Positions 1-6,227 of a stretch of DNA of 55,621 nt are shown here, piece after piece. The notes under the pieces are model-generated. The model was not told where the DNA came from. It did no database searches and was given only the letters and a program-made list of their open reading frames with translations. The translations under genes and the position numbers were made by a program. The DNA comes from a virus. Each line of letters begins with the position of its first letter. Position 1 is the stretch's first letter. The DNA lies in the IMG/VR virus record IMGVR_UViG_3300042923_000252, positions 1 to 55,621 of that record; one strand, 5' to 3'.

Positions 1-239
1 CCTTCCTTCGATCGTGTACGGGTTACGAATGAACAGAAGGCTCTCTGAGCCCCTAACTCGGCTTCGCCGCTCCAGCGTCTCCTAGACCCCCTAAACGGCC
101 CTCAGAGCCCCTCTCAGGCCCCTTCTCGACCCCACATGGCCTCTGAGCCTCTCTAGCAGGTCAGAATGAATGAATCATGAACCCTCAACTGTGTGATCTG
201 GGCCTCATTTTTTCATGATTCTGTCCAAAACAGGTTCCA

Positions 240-262
240 TTGACACCGACATCTATATTGTA
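240..262 (+). promoter_or_regulatory. Possible promoter, twin of central block
   Basis: A perfect TTGACA at 240-245 starts the block TGACACCGAC-A-TCTATA, nearly identical to 25,123-25,138. No good -10 hexamer stands 16-18 bp downstream, so a standard sigma-70 promoter is not shown. The conservation of the block and of its 38-bp spacing to an upstream TGTGATCTGGG suggests a regulatory role. Confidence 0.3.
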
Positions 263-283
263 GGGAGGGTTGTATACCCTCCC
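263..283. terminator. Hairpin 1 of left end
   Basis: GGGAGGGT and ACCCTCCC form a perfect 8-bp stem with a TGTAT loop. No T-run follows, so it may be a structural element rather than a terminator. Confidence 0.4.
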
Positions 284-308
284 GTTGGAGATCTTCAGAG
301 TGTCTGGA

Positions 309-330
309 GCCCCCTCTTCGGGGAGGGGGC
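309..330. terminator. Hairpin 2 of left end
   Basis: GCCCCCTC and GAGGGGGC form a perfect 8-bp stem around a TTCGGG loop. No clear T-run on either side. Confidence 0.4.
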
Positions 331-372
331 GACCGGAACCCCCTCCAGGAGAATGAATGAATTAGAGGGTTG

Positions 373-394
373 GCCGGCACCCTGAAGTGCCGGC
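373..394. terminator. Hairpin 3 of left end
   Basis: GCCGGCAC and GTGCCGGC form a perfect 8-bp stem with a CCTGAA loop, flanked on both sides by a GAATGAATGAATTA repeat. Confidence 0.4.
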
Positions 395-497
395 AGGGTC
401 TCTGAATGAATGAATTAAAGGGACTCAGCCCCGGAAATGAAAGAAGCCCCGCCCACTCCCTTTGAGGGAAGTGGACGAGGCCCCATATCACCCCGGA

Positions 498-683
498 TTA
501 GTGGCTATCAGCCTTCTCGTGAGTCTCGCCATGAGGCAGAGGGCACACATCTGCCACGCCAAGGGGCATCATCTGCTGCTGGGGGTGCACCCGGCAGTAT
601 CGACGGCCCCGGGCCGTGTCCATCCTCCACTCATCCATTGCGATATCACGCGGAGTGGGTACGTGATTCCGGCTGACAGCCAT
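498..683 (-). CDS. Small hypothetical protein
   Basis: A 61-residue protein not recognised. The start is well supported: AGGAGG lies four bases before the ATG. The sequence is rich in His, Arg and Met, with Cys30 and Cys47 and scattered histidines, so metal binding is possible but no known finger spacing is seen. It follows a small proline-rich frame and runs leftward towards the genome end. Confidence 0.5.
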   Translation of the reverse strand: MAVSRNHVPTPRDIAMDEWRMDTARGRRYCRVHPQQQMMPLGVADVCPLPHGETHEKADSH

Positions 684-691
684 GGAACCTC

Positions 692-787
692 CTACTGAGT
701 CAGGTCGTCCGGTGGTGGCGTAGGCGGATCGTCGTCCGGCTTCGGCACAGGCGGCCATGTCTTGACGGTTCCCAGAGTGCTCTTCAA
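692..787 (-). CDS. Small proline- and aspartate-rich peptide
   Basis: A 31-residue frame starting at TTG, preceded by a purine-rich GGAGGGGACC at good spacing. The second half is Pro/Asp-rich (KPDDDPPTPPPDD), a low-complexity tail common in short Streptomyces and phage proteins. Its stop lies just upstream of the ribosome binding site of the next gene. The TTG start and small size make it tentative. Confidence 0.35.
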   Translation of the reverse strand: MKSTLGTVKTWPPVPKPDDDPPTPPPDDLTQ

Positions 788-939
788 GGTCCCCTCCCCT
801 CTACTCCCCTGCCGACTCGGTCAAAGTCGGTCACAGTCGGGCCCCCACCCGGTACTTTCCCTCTCGGGCTGCCGGCACCGGGCGGGGGTTGTCCCAGGGC
901 GAAGGACTGCTTCCCCGGGACGATCTGACGGAGCAAACA

Positions 940-977
940 GGGGCCGGCCTCGGCCAACCTAGCTGGGAACCGGCCCC
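940..977 (-). terminator. Possible terminator of the small leftward operon
   Basis: GGGGCCGG and CCGGCCCC form a perfect 8-bp stem with a long 22-base loop; on the minus strand it is followed by TGTTTGCT. It lies downstream of the gene at 1013-1237. The long loop makes it weak. Confidence 0.3.
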
Positions 978-1012
978 CGTTGCCCCCTTCCACGACTCAG
1001 ACGCACGGGCGC

Positions 1013-1237
1013 CTAGGTCGTGGGGCTTGTGGTGTGCTCTCTCGGCACAAGTCGCCAACTGGCTGTGTTGACGGTCCGGAAGGTGTCGTGCCCCGGACGC
1101 TTCGTCATGTGGTCAGCAGCCCAGGCATCAACAGCGCTCTCGTCCCTGCTTGCGTCCAGGCACCTGGTGCACTCGATGAACTGCTTAACCGGAAGGCCAG
1201 AAGGCTTGAGAGTCAAAGGCAGGGAGGACGTAGTCAC
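1013..1237 (-). CDS. DUF7848-like small protein
   Basis: A 74-residue protein whose core (a Cys-x2-Cys pair, then AVDAWAADHMTKRPGHDTFR and WRLVPRE) resembles small Streptomyces proteins of the DUF7848 type, which have unknown function and often lie beside XRE/DUF397 regulatory pairs. The GTG start overlaps the TGA of the upstream gene (GTGA), so translation is probably coupled. It is divergent from the XRE gene. Family assignment rests on pattern memory, not a search. Confidence 0.55.
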   Translation of the reverse strand: MTTSSLPLTLKPSGLPVKQFIECTRCLDASRDESAVDAWAADHMTKRPGHDTFRTVNTASWRLVPREHTTSPTT

Positions 1238-1479
1238 CGACTACCACCCTGTGTCGCGTTCAACCATTCGCTGCTGAGATCCCCGGGAGTAGCAACCCGG
1301 GCCCACTTCTCCGCCACGTCCCACTCACGGCCTCCCCCGATCGGTCGGAGGTAGTACCGGCCGGCCTGGGCTCCCTGGAACTCACCGAGCTTGCTTCGAG
1401 CTGTGTCCACCATGACCGTTCCTACGGCTGGCAGATCCTTCGCTTCAGGACGCGACACGGCGCCTCCTAATCCCTGCAT
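1234..1479 (-). CDS. Small hypothetical protein with GGREWD motif
   Basis: An 81-residue protein containing PAVGTVMVDTARSKLGEF, then a YYLRPIGGGREWDV segment. Similar short proteins, beginning with a beta-rich 'VGTLAVDTRTGQLG' part and ending 'LRPPxGGREWD', are familiar from Streptomyces chromosomes next to whiJ-type clusters; function unknown. ATG at 1477-1479; a GTG four codons upstream is also possible. With the downstream gene it forms a leftward pair diverging from the XRE gene, so this whole 1.7-kb block looks host-derived. Confidence 0.55.
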   Translation of the reverse strand: MQGLGGAVSRPEAKDLPAVGTVMVDTARSKLGEFQGAQAGRYYLRPIGGGREWDVAEKWARVATPGDLSSEWLNATQGGSR

Positions 1480-1660
1480 GTGATCACCCACTGTACGCGG
1501 ACTGGCACTAACAGTGTGTCCAAAGTCGTACCCCGGATGCAACCCGTTGAACCAACTCAGCAAAATTGCAGTCGGATCAGGGCATGGTCTGGCCGACTGT
1601 GGAAAGCTGTAGCCACGCACCAGAGTTGGGCGAAGAATGGACAGGTAGAAGGGGGTGCGC
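1480..1660. promoter_or_regulatory. Divergent intergenic region
   Basis: About 180 bp between the leftward small-protein pair and the rightward XRE regulator. It must hold promoters for both directions. I see no clear -35/-10 pairs and no copy of the 13-bp GTTGAWWCGAGAC motif. Confidence 0.4.
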
Positions 1661-2515
1661 ATGGCAGAGCCCACGGTTCGGACGCGTCGACTCGGCTCCG
1701 AGCTGCGGACAGCCCGGGAAGCCAAGGGCCTGAAGCTGGACGACGTAGCAGCCCAAACAGACCTAACTCCGTCCAAGGTCAGCAGGGTTGAGAAGGCCGT
1801 GCTGGGGATCCGGCCGGTTGACCTCAATGTTCTTCTGGACCTCTACGAGATCACCGACCCGGAGAAGCGGGATGCCCTCCACATGTTCGCCCGGGACGGT
1901 AAGAAGCGCGGCTGGTGGCAGACCTACCGCGGCATCATCTCCCCGGCCTACGAAGACCTGATCAGCCTGGAGGATGACGCAGTCAACCTGCGGACCTACC
2001 AAGCCACGCTCATTCCGGGCCTGCTTCAGACCGCGGCCTACGCCCGCGCCACCATCAGCGCCATCAGCATGACTGCCACGCCCGAACAGGTGAACTCCCT
2101 TGTAGATGTTCGCCGGGCTCGTCAGTCGGTCCTTTCCCGCCCTGAGCCTCTGGAGCTGTGGGCAGTCATTCACGAGGCAGCTCTTCGCCCGCATCTGAAG
2201 AGCAGCCCAGCGATGATGAAGGAGCAGCTTCAATGGCTGCTGGACAAACAAGAGCTTCCGCACGTCTCGATACAGGTACTACCTCTGAACGCTCCCCCAA
2301 ACGTCGGGATGAGCGGCTCGTTCGCTGTCATCGGCTTCCCGGAGACGGCAGACCTGGACGTGGTGTACCTGGAGAACCTCACGAGTGCTCTCTACGTCGA
2401 GGACTCCGCGGAAGTCAGTCGATACGGCAGTGCCTTCGAGCGTCTACGCGCGGCGGCCCTGCCCTTCGATGAATCGGCCAACCTCATTGAACAACTGAAG
2501 GACTCCATCCGATGA
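1661..2515 (+). CDS. XRE-family regulator with DUF5753 (WhiJ-like)
   Basis: A 284-residue DNA-binding regulator. Residues about 8-65 form an XRE-type helix-turn-helix (LGSELRTAREAKGLKLDDVA, then TDLTPSKVSRVEKA). Residues about 85-275 match DUF5753, with the typical WWQTYR, EDDAVNLRTYQATLIPGLLQT and YLENLTSALYVED segments. In Streptomyces, WhiJ-like proteins pair with a DUF397 partner and affect differentiation and antibiotic production. ATG at 1661 chosen because GGGGG stands six bases before it; a GTG two codons upstream is possible. It overlaps DUF397 by ATGA. It is probably acquired from a host and may act on host genes; I do not think it binds the phage 13-bp motif, which is absent nearby. 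Confidence 0.9.
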   Translation: MAEPTVRTRRLGSELRTAREAKGLKLDDVAAQTDLTPSKVSRVEKAVLGIRPVDLNVLLDLYEITDPEKRDALHMFARDGKKRGWWQTYRGIISPAYEDLISLEDDAVNLRTYQATLIPGLLQTAAYARATISAISMTATPEQVNSLVDVRRARQSVLSRPEPLELWAVIHEAALRPHLKSSPAMMKEQLQWLLDKQELPHVSIQVLPLNAPPNVGMSGSFAVIGFPETADLDVVYLENLTSALYVEDSAEVSRYGSAFERLRAAALPFDESANLIEQLKDSIR

Positions 2516-2727
2516 CCATGATCGTTAACGCCTCGGCTACAGGCTACGCCTGGACGAAGTCTTCTTACAGTGGCGGCCAGGGGGACTGCCTGGAGGTGGC
2601 TCAGGGAGCCATCCCCGAGGCCCTTCCCGTCCGGGACTCCAAGGTCCCTGCCGGCCCCGCAGTCGTCTTCGCTGACACGGCCTGGGGCTGCTTCATCAGC
2701 GCCGTGCGAAAGGGTGATCTCATCTAG
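2512..2727 (+). CDS. DUF397 domain protein
   Basis: A 71-residue DUF397 protein: Trp-x-KSSYSGGQGDCLEVA, then VRDSK, GP, and a C-terminal W-x2-F segment, which is the whole family pattern. DUF397 proteins are the small partners of WhiJ-type XRE/DUF5753 regulators and are thought to modulate them; some pairs have been proposed to work like toxin-antitoxin systems. The start overlaps the stop of the XRE gene (ATGA), so the two are translationally coupled. Confidence 0.92.
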   Translation: MTMIVNASATGYAWTKSSYSGGQGDCLEVAQGAIPEALPVRDSKVPAGPAVVFADTAWGCFISAVRKGDLI

Positions 2728-2789
2728 TAGGCTGTCAGGCGTCTTCTAAGGCAGGCCTCGCCAGCCATGCAATGCCGAGGAAGACGAAG

Positions 2790-2835
2790 GAAGTCCCCCC
2801 TGCTGTACAAATCCTTTGAGTCCAGGGGGGACTTC
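2790..2835. other. Candidate attP (palindrome 1)
   Basis: Perfect 13-bp inverted arms at 2790-2802 and 2823-2835 (GAAGTCCCCCCTG / CAGGGGGGACTTC) enclose a 20-bp spacer containing CCTTTGAGT. As I recall phiC31 attP, it has the same plan: 9-bp arms, a 20-bp spacer and a CCTTTGAG core. The site is 600 bp upstream of the serine integrase. The long loop and lack of a T-run argue against a plain terminator. Two small genes lie between it and int, which is less usual, and a second palindrome at 3393-3430 competes. Confidence 0.45.
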
Positions 2836-2924
2836 TCCTAGTATGATCCCAGGGACTCCCAGACTCCTCGTATGGGCTACCAGCCAATCGGCTGGGGGCT
2901 GAGGCTAGGGGTCGCATAAGAAGA

Positions 2925-2953
2925 GCCCTCCCGGACTAACAGACCGGGAGGGC
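2925..2953. terminator. Bidirectional terminator-like hairpin
   Basis: GCCCTCCCGG and CCGGGAGGGC form a perfect 10-bp stem with a 9-base loop, preceded by AAGAA and followed by TTCTTC. It lies between the convergent DUF397 gene and the leftward gene at 2968, so it probably ends both transcripts. Confidence 0.7.
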
Positions 2954-2967
2954 TTCTTCGTGTCCGG

Positions 2968-3198
2968 CTACTGGCCAGCCGGCTCCTTGGGGAAGATGAC
3001 TCGCATCTCCGGGATGGTCCCTCGCTCTGCATGGCCGTTGTGCCACGCGTGCTGGAGGATGTTGGCAGCCACGTACAGGGCCCACCTGGTGGCCTCGGAC
3101 TGGCCCTTCCCTGTCTCCCGGATGACCCTCAGGTTCCGGTCCAGGTCATCCGTCCTCATGACGGACAGGTTCTTGGTGACGCGCTTCGGAGCCGTCAT
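2968..3198 (-). CDS. Putative ribbon-helix-helix-like small protein
   Basis: A 76-residue protein with KNLSVMRTDDLDRNLRVIRE near the N-terminus and GQSEATRWALYVAANIL after it: a beta strand followed by two helices, as in ribbon-helix-helix DNA-binding proteins. A good AGGAG stands before the ATG. It lies directly downstream of a 37-residue gene in a leftward pair facing the integrase. Candidate roles are a recombination directionality factor or a local repressor; neither is shown. Confidence 0.6.
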   Translation of the reverse strand: MTAPKRVTKNLSVMRTDDLDRNLRVIRETGKGQSEATRWALYVAANILQHAWHNGHAERGTIPEMRVIFPKEPAGQ

Positions 3199-3200
3199 GG

Positions 3201-3314
3201 CTACTCCTCTTCCTCATCCTCTGCAATGCTGTCGATCAACTCCCGTAGACGATCCGAGGGGATGAGGGGAGCCTGTTGCGTCCAGTGATCAACCCACTCA
3301 CTAGCTGTCATCAT
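3201..3314 (-). CDS. 37-residue acidic protein, SEW family
   Basis: A very small protein: TASEWVDHWTQQAPLI, then DRLRELIDSI and an acidic tail. The pattern S-x-E-W-x-D-x-W-x4-AP-x-I is shared with the 34-residue product at 4979-5083 on the other side of the integrase, so the two are paralogues. Two ATG codons in tandem are possible starts. It is immediately upstream of the ribbon-helix-helix-like gene. Confidence 0.6.
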   Translation of the reverse strand: MMTASEWVDHWTQQAPLIPSDRLRELIDSIAEDEEEE

Positions 3315-3392
3315 GCCTGGTCAGCCTCCCGGCTCGTATACGGAGATCCTGGAACTCCTGCACATGCAAGAGTTCCAAGAACACGGTACTCT

Positions 3393-3430
3393 CCTGACAC
3401 GGATCTGACCACCGCATCACCCGTGTCAGG
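3393..3430. other. Palindrome 2 before integrase (alternative attP or terminator)
   Basis: CCTGACACGG and CCGTGTCAGG form perfect 10-bp arms around an 18-base spacer, ending 12 bp before the integrase GTG; GGGGTTTT follows. Many serine-integrase attP sites lie directly 5' of int, so this is a serious alternative to 2790-2835. It could also be a terminator or a regulatory hairpin in the int leader. A smaller palindrome (TGGAACTC / GAGTTCCA) lies just upstream, near 3350. Confidence 0.3.
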
Positions 3431-3442
3431 GGGGTTTTCGTC

Positions 3443-4927
3443 GTGCCTATCGCAGGGTACCTCCGCATCTCCGATGCTGACCTAGCCGAGATCAGACGGG
3501 CTGTCAGGAACGGAGACATCACTCAGGAGGAGGGCCAGGAGCGGGAGCGGAAGGGCGTTCTTAAGCAGAAGGATGACGTGATCGGCCTAGGCGCACGGCA
3601 CGGCTACTCCCCCGACGAGATCGTTTGGTACGAGGACAACAACCTCAGCGCCTTCAGCCGCACCGTGAAGCGCAAGGACTTTGAACGGCTGCTTAAGGAT
3701 CTGCCCAAGGGACACCTGGACGGCATCCTCTACTACGACATCGACCGCTACACCCGTCAGCCGCGGGACCTTGAGCGGACAATCGACATCTACGAGACGT
3801 CCAAGAAGACTCTGATCTTTGACGGCCTGTCTGGACAGAACTTCGACCTGACCACTCCGGACGGCCGCTTCTCTGCTCGGTTGTTCGTGTCCATCGCCAA
3901 CAAGTCCAGTGAGGACACCAGACGTCGCATCAGGCGTGAGACGCAGCGCATGGCGGAGAAGGGCGAGTTCCACGGAGGAACGCCGGCCTTCGGCTGGGAC
4001 CCGAAGGACCGGCTGAAGCTGGACCCCGTAGCCGCGGACATGATCCGACGAGGCACGAAGTGGTTCGTCCAAGGGGACCGCATCCCCACAATCCTGGAAC
4101 GCTTCGCCGAAGAGAACCTCATCAACCCGAGCACGGGAAGGCCCTTCTCCAGAGAGCACTTCCGTCGCATCCTGATGCGGTGTCGTAACGCCGGCATCCT
4201 GAGGTTCCAGGGCGAACCGATGAAGGACAAGGACGGCAACTACGTCATGGGTGACTGGCCTCCCATCGTCTCCGTGGACGAGTGGGAAGCTCTCATGGCC
4301 AAGATCAAGAGCCGGGCCAAGAAGACCAAGCCGGACATCACCACGAAGTACCTGTTGTCCGGGATCGCTCGATGCGGTCGTTGTGGTTCGAGGATGCACG
4401 GAGCGCCTGTCTGGCAGAAGGGTGTTAAGACAGACACCTACGCCTACACCTGCCAGAAGCGCCAGGCGGACGAGTGCGGGCGTATGCAGATCACCGGTCC
4501 CCCGGTGGATCAGATGGTCCGTCAGCTCGTCTGGACCACGGTCGAAAGGTCCATGGCCGGCCTGGAGGTCAAAAAGGACACGGAGTGGACCAAACAGGCT
4601 GAGCTAGACGAGGTTGAGCAGGAGATCAAGGAGCTTCAGGCAAAGTGGAAGGCTAAGGAGATCCGGGCCAGTATCTACGTCTCGACACTGGAGGATCTGG
4701 AGTCCGACCGGGACGCCCTGAAGGCTGACCGGGCTCTGCACATGGCTGAGGCGCAGTCTCCCGTCCGAGAGGACGTCATCCGGAAGGGCTGGCAGGGCCT
4801 GTCCCTTGAGCGTCAGCGGGAGGTCGTCCGCTCCGTCCTCTCCGCGGTGATGGTCCACCCGGCCAAGAGCCGGGGAGCCAACTTCGATGCTGCCAGAGTG
4901 GAACCAGTCTTCAACGAAGCAGCCTAG
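3443..4927 (+). CDS. int: Large serine recombinase (integrase)
   Basis: A 494-residue large serine integrase, catalysing attP x attB recombination. The resolvase-type catalytic domain covers about 1-170: YLRIS near the N-terminus carries the nucleophilic Ser10, and YYDIDRYTR and the RLFVSIANKSSEDTRRR helix follow. The recombinase domain (about 190-290) is followed by a zinc ribbon (CGRCG about 310-315; two more Cys in TCQKRQADECG) and a coiled coil near 390-440. Between Ser10 and the following conserved part there is an insertion (about 20-40) rich in Glu and Arg. Start is GTG with a weak ribosome binding site. A strong terminator follows. No tyrosine integrase is present, so this defines the temperate lifestyle. 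Confidence 0.96.
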   Translation: MPIAGYLRISDADLAEIRRAVRNGDITQEEGQERERKGVLKQKDDVIGLGARHGYSPDEIVWYEDNNLSAFSRTVKRKDFERLLKDLPKGHLDGILYYDIDRYTRQPRDLERTIDIYETSKKTLIFDGLSGQNFDLTTPDGRFSARLFVSIANKSSEDTRRRIRRETQRMAEKGEFHGGTPAFGWDPKDRLKLDPVAADMIRRGTKWFVQGDRIPTILERFAEENLINPSTGRPFSREHFRRILMRCRNAGILRFQGEPMKDKDGNYVMGDWPPIVSVDEWEALMAKIKSRAKKTKPDITTKYLLSGIARCGRCGSRMHGAPVWQKGVKTDTYAYTCQKRQADECGRMQITGPPVDQMVRQLVWTTVERSMAGLEVKKDTEWTKQAELDEVEQEIKELQAKWKAKEIRASIYVSTLEDLESDRDALKADRALHMAEAQSPVREDVIRKGWQGLSLERQREVVRSVLSAVMVHPAKSRGANFDAARVEPVFNEAA

Positions 4928-4938
4928 GTAGACGAAAG

Positions 4939-4966
4939 CCCCCACCCGGCCGAAGCCGGGTGGGGG
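4939..4966. terminator. Strong terminator after integrase
   Basis: A perfect 12-bp stem, CCCCCACCCGGC / GCCGGGTGGGGG, with a stable CGAA tetraloop, followed by TTCTCTGTGTTT and preceded by GAAAG. It lies between convergent transcripts (integrase rightward, early genes leftward) and probably works in both directions. Confidence 0.9.
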
Positions 4967-4978
4967 TTCTCTGTGTTT

Positions 4979-5083
4979 CTAGCCTCGTTCGAGTTCGTAC
5001 AGGTCCAGAATCTTGTCCAGCGTCTCTTCAGCAATCACAGGGGCTTTAGGCAACCAGAGATCAAGCCACTCCTCAGAAGTCAC
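4979..5083 (-). CDS. 34-residue protein, paralogue of 3201-3314 product
   Basis: Last gene of the leftward early region. It starts at GTG, overlapping the TGA of the previous gene (GTGA). The sequence TSEEWLDLWLPKAPVIAEE followed by TLDKILDLY repeats the SEW-D-W-AP-I pattern of the small gene on the other side of the integrase. Tiny proteins of this pattern are frequent in actinophages; function unknown. Confidence 0.6.
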   Translation of the reverse strand: MTSEEWLDLWLPKAPVIAEETLDKILDLYELERG

Positions 5084-5304
5084 TCATCCTCCTCGTAGGG
5101 GTCTCCGAAGGACAGATCACCTCGGTAGTCACCGATCATGTAGTGCAGATTGAAGACCTCCACGGCCCTCACGTCAGGGTCGTCACGGAGGATCTCGACA
5201 AGATCCGAAGCCTCTTCCACGTTGTAGGTCTCCGGGTCTTCCGGGTCCTCATCGCTGTACCGGTAAACGCTGACTCGGTAGGCCCCGCCATCGAAGACAC
5301 CCAT
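5080..5304 (-). CDS. Hypothetical acidic protein
   Basis: A 74-residue acidic protein not recognised. YRVSVYRYSD near the start and VRAVEVFNLHYMIG later suggest a small alpha/beta fold. Coupled to both neighbours by 4-base overlaps, as in most of this operon. Confidence 0.7.
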   Translation of the reverse strand: MGVFDGGAYRVSVYRYSDEDPEDPETYNVEEASDLVEILRDDPDVRAVEVFNLHYMIGDYRGDLSFGDPYEEDE

Positions 5305-5534
5305 CAGACCTCCTCCAACCCGTTCTCGTACGCCGGACGAACCGCGGCACAGGCCGGGCCGAAGTCACCCTCATCAATGAGGCCGGCGCCGCCCTTGGCC
5401 TCCAGCAGCTCCACCCGAGCCTCAGCGTCCTTACGCTCGATGTACGGGCCCCAGATCTTCCCCTTGGGGTATCCGAATGCCGCTACGGTCTGAACAACTC
5501 GGTACATGGCTCCAGCCTCCGCAATACCTACCAT
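5304..5534 (-). CDS. Hypothetical protein
   Basis: A 76-residue protein not recognised. Start at 5534 chosen because its ATG overlaps the TGA of the upstream gene (ATGA). YRVVQTVAAFG, then IWGPYIERKDAEARVELLEAKGG resembles the 'strand, then edge helix' pattern of small phage proteins. An internal ATG at MYRVV is an alternative start. Confidence 0.65.
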   Translation of the reverse strand: MVGIAEAGAMYRVVQTVAAFGYPKGKIWGPYIERKDAEARVELLEAKGGAGLIDEGDFGPACAAVRPAYENGLEEV

Positions 5535-5707
5535 CAGGACTCCCTCCCACAGGGGCAGGCGCAATTGCCTTCGGGTGCCGGGCTACCGGCGTTCTCTGCA
5601 CATTCCACGTCCTCCTGGTCCCACCAAGGGTGAGGAGTAGGAGTATCGAAGCACTGCTCAAACTTGCAGGCCCAACAGGTTGCGTAACAGACGATGATTT
5701 CCGGCAT
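5534..5707 (-). CDS. Cysteine-rich small protein
   Basis: A 57-residue protein with seven cysteines: CYATCWACKFEQC near the start and CACPC at the end. It is probably a metal-binding mini-protein with two half-sites. Start at 5707 chosen for the ATGA overlap with the upstream gene. Confidence 0.7.
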   Translation of the reverse strand: MPEIIVCYATCWACKFEQCFDTPTPHPWWDQEDVECAENAGSPAPEGNCACPCGRES

Positions 5708-6015
5708 CAGACCTTGCCCCCTGCCGTCTCCCAGCACCGAATGAAGAAGCCTGCTTCCTCCGGATAACGGTCTGGCCCCCCATCCTCGGGAGACTCGATG
5801 TACTTATGCGTGTCGTAGTCCAGCTCGGCCACGTACATACGAAGAGCCGACTCCAGCCGGCTAGGGTCAAGCTCCTGATGAGTCAGCTCGTTCTTCGCAG
5901 ACATCAGGGCTGAGAGGAGCTTGTCATTCTCGTCTTCGAGATCCACAATCCGCTCAGCCATCTGATGCGTGAACATGTGCAACACGAGTTGAGTAATACG
6001 CTCTTCACGATCCAT
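5707..6015 (-). CDS. Coiled-coil hypothetical protein (ERIVDLEDE family)
   Basis: A 102-residue protein. Residues about 1-45 are helical and contain AERIVDLEDENDKLL, a short coiled coil. The next gene upstream carries the same AERIVDLEDE segment after a similar 15-residue N-terminus, so the two are tandem paralogues. The C-terminal half (RMYVAELDYDTHKY onward) is unique. Function unknown. Confidence 0.7.
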   Translation of the reverse strand: MDREERITQLVLHMFTHQMAERIVDLEDENDKLLSALMSAKNELTHQELDPSRLESALRMYVAELDYDTHKYIESPEDGGPDRYPEEAGFFIRCWETAGGKV

Positions 6016-6227
6016 CAGAAGTCCCCCGAGTCATAACGAGCCCAAGCTTCGCCGTAGCCCTCCCAGTTGTCGATGCCGGCAGCCTCAAGGGCATCGTGGA
6101 ACGCCTGTGCGTTACCCAGCTCATCCTTGATCTTCTTCACCTCGTCTTCGAGGTCTACGATCCGTTCTGCCAGATCCCAAGCACTTTGCTGGTAGTAGTT
6201 CTCAATACGTTCGTCACGTGATCTCAT
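6015..6227 (-). CDS. Coiled-coil hypothetical protein, paralogue of next gene
   Basis: A 70-residue protein with a short coiled coil around AERIVDLEDEVKKI. It shares this part with the product of 5707-6015, but the C-terminus differs. It overlaps the upstream gene by 14 bases. Function unknown. Confidence 0.7.
   Translation of the reverse strand: MRSRDERIENYYQQSAWDLAERIVDLEDEVKKIKDELGNAQAFHDALEAAGIDNWEGYGEAWARYDSGDF

Larger units (their letters stand above)
164..417 (+). repeat. GAAT tandem repeats, left end
   Basis: Three copies of GAATGAATGAAT begin at 164, 351 and 404; the last two continue as TTA and lie on either side of the third hairpin. The same unit occurs near the right end in the opposite orientation (48,531, 55,199, 55,558), with one short forward copy at 55,484. 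Function unknown. Confidence 0.7.
1..497. other. Left-end non-coding region
   Basis: I find no convincing gene here; the open frames lack ribosome binding sites and protein-like composition. The stretch holds three perfect hairpins (263-283, 309-330, 373-394), three GAATGAATGAAT repeats (164-175, 351-362, 404-415) and an 82-bp segment (about 186-267) resembling the central control region near 25,070. It is probably the genome terminus, with a role in packaging or end-proximal transcription; that is inference. Confidence 0.6.

Noticed and set aside
784-1058. Leftward frames in the GC-rich region 784-1058
   Set aside because: No ribosome binding site, low-complexity Gly/Pro/Arg translation, and the segment contains a terminator-like inverted repeat.
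1234-1827. A 197-codon leftward frame extending into the XRE gene
   Set aside because: Only its last 81 codons look like a protein; the rest is antisense to the clearly coding XRE gene. I kept the short form starting at 1479.
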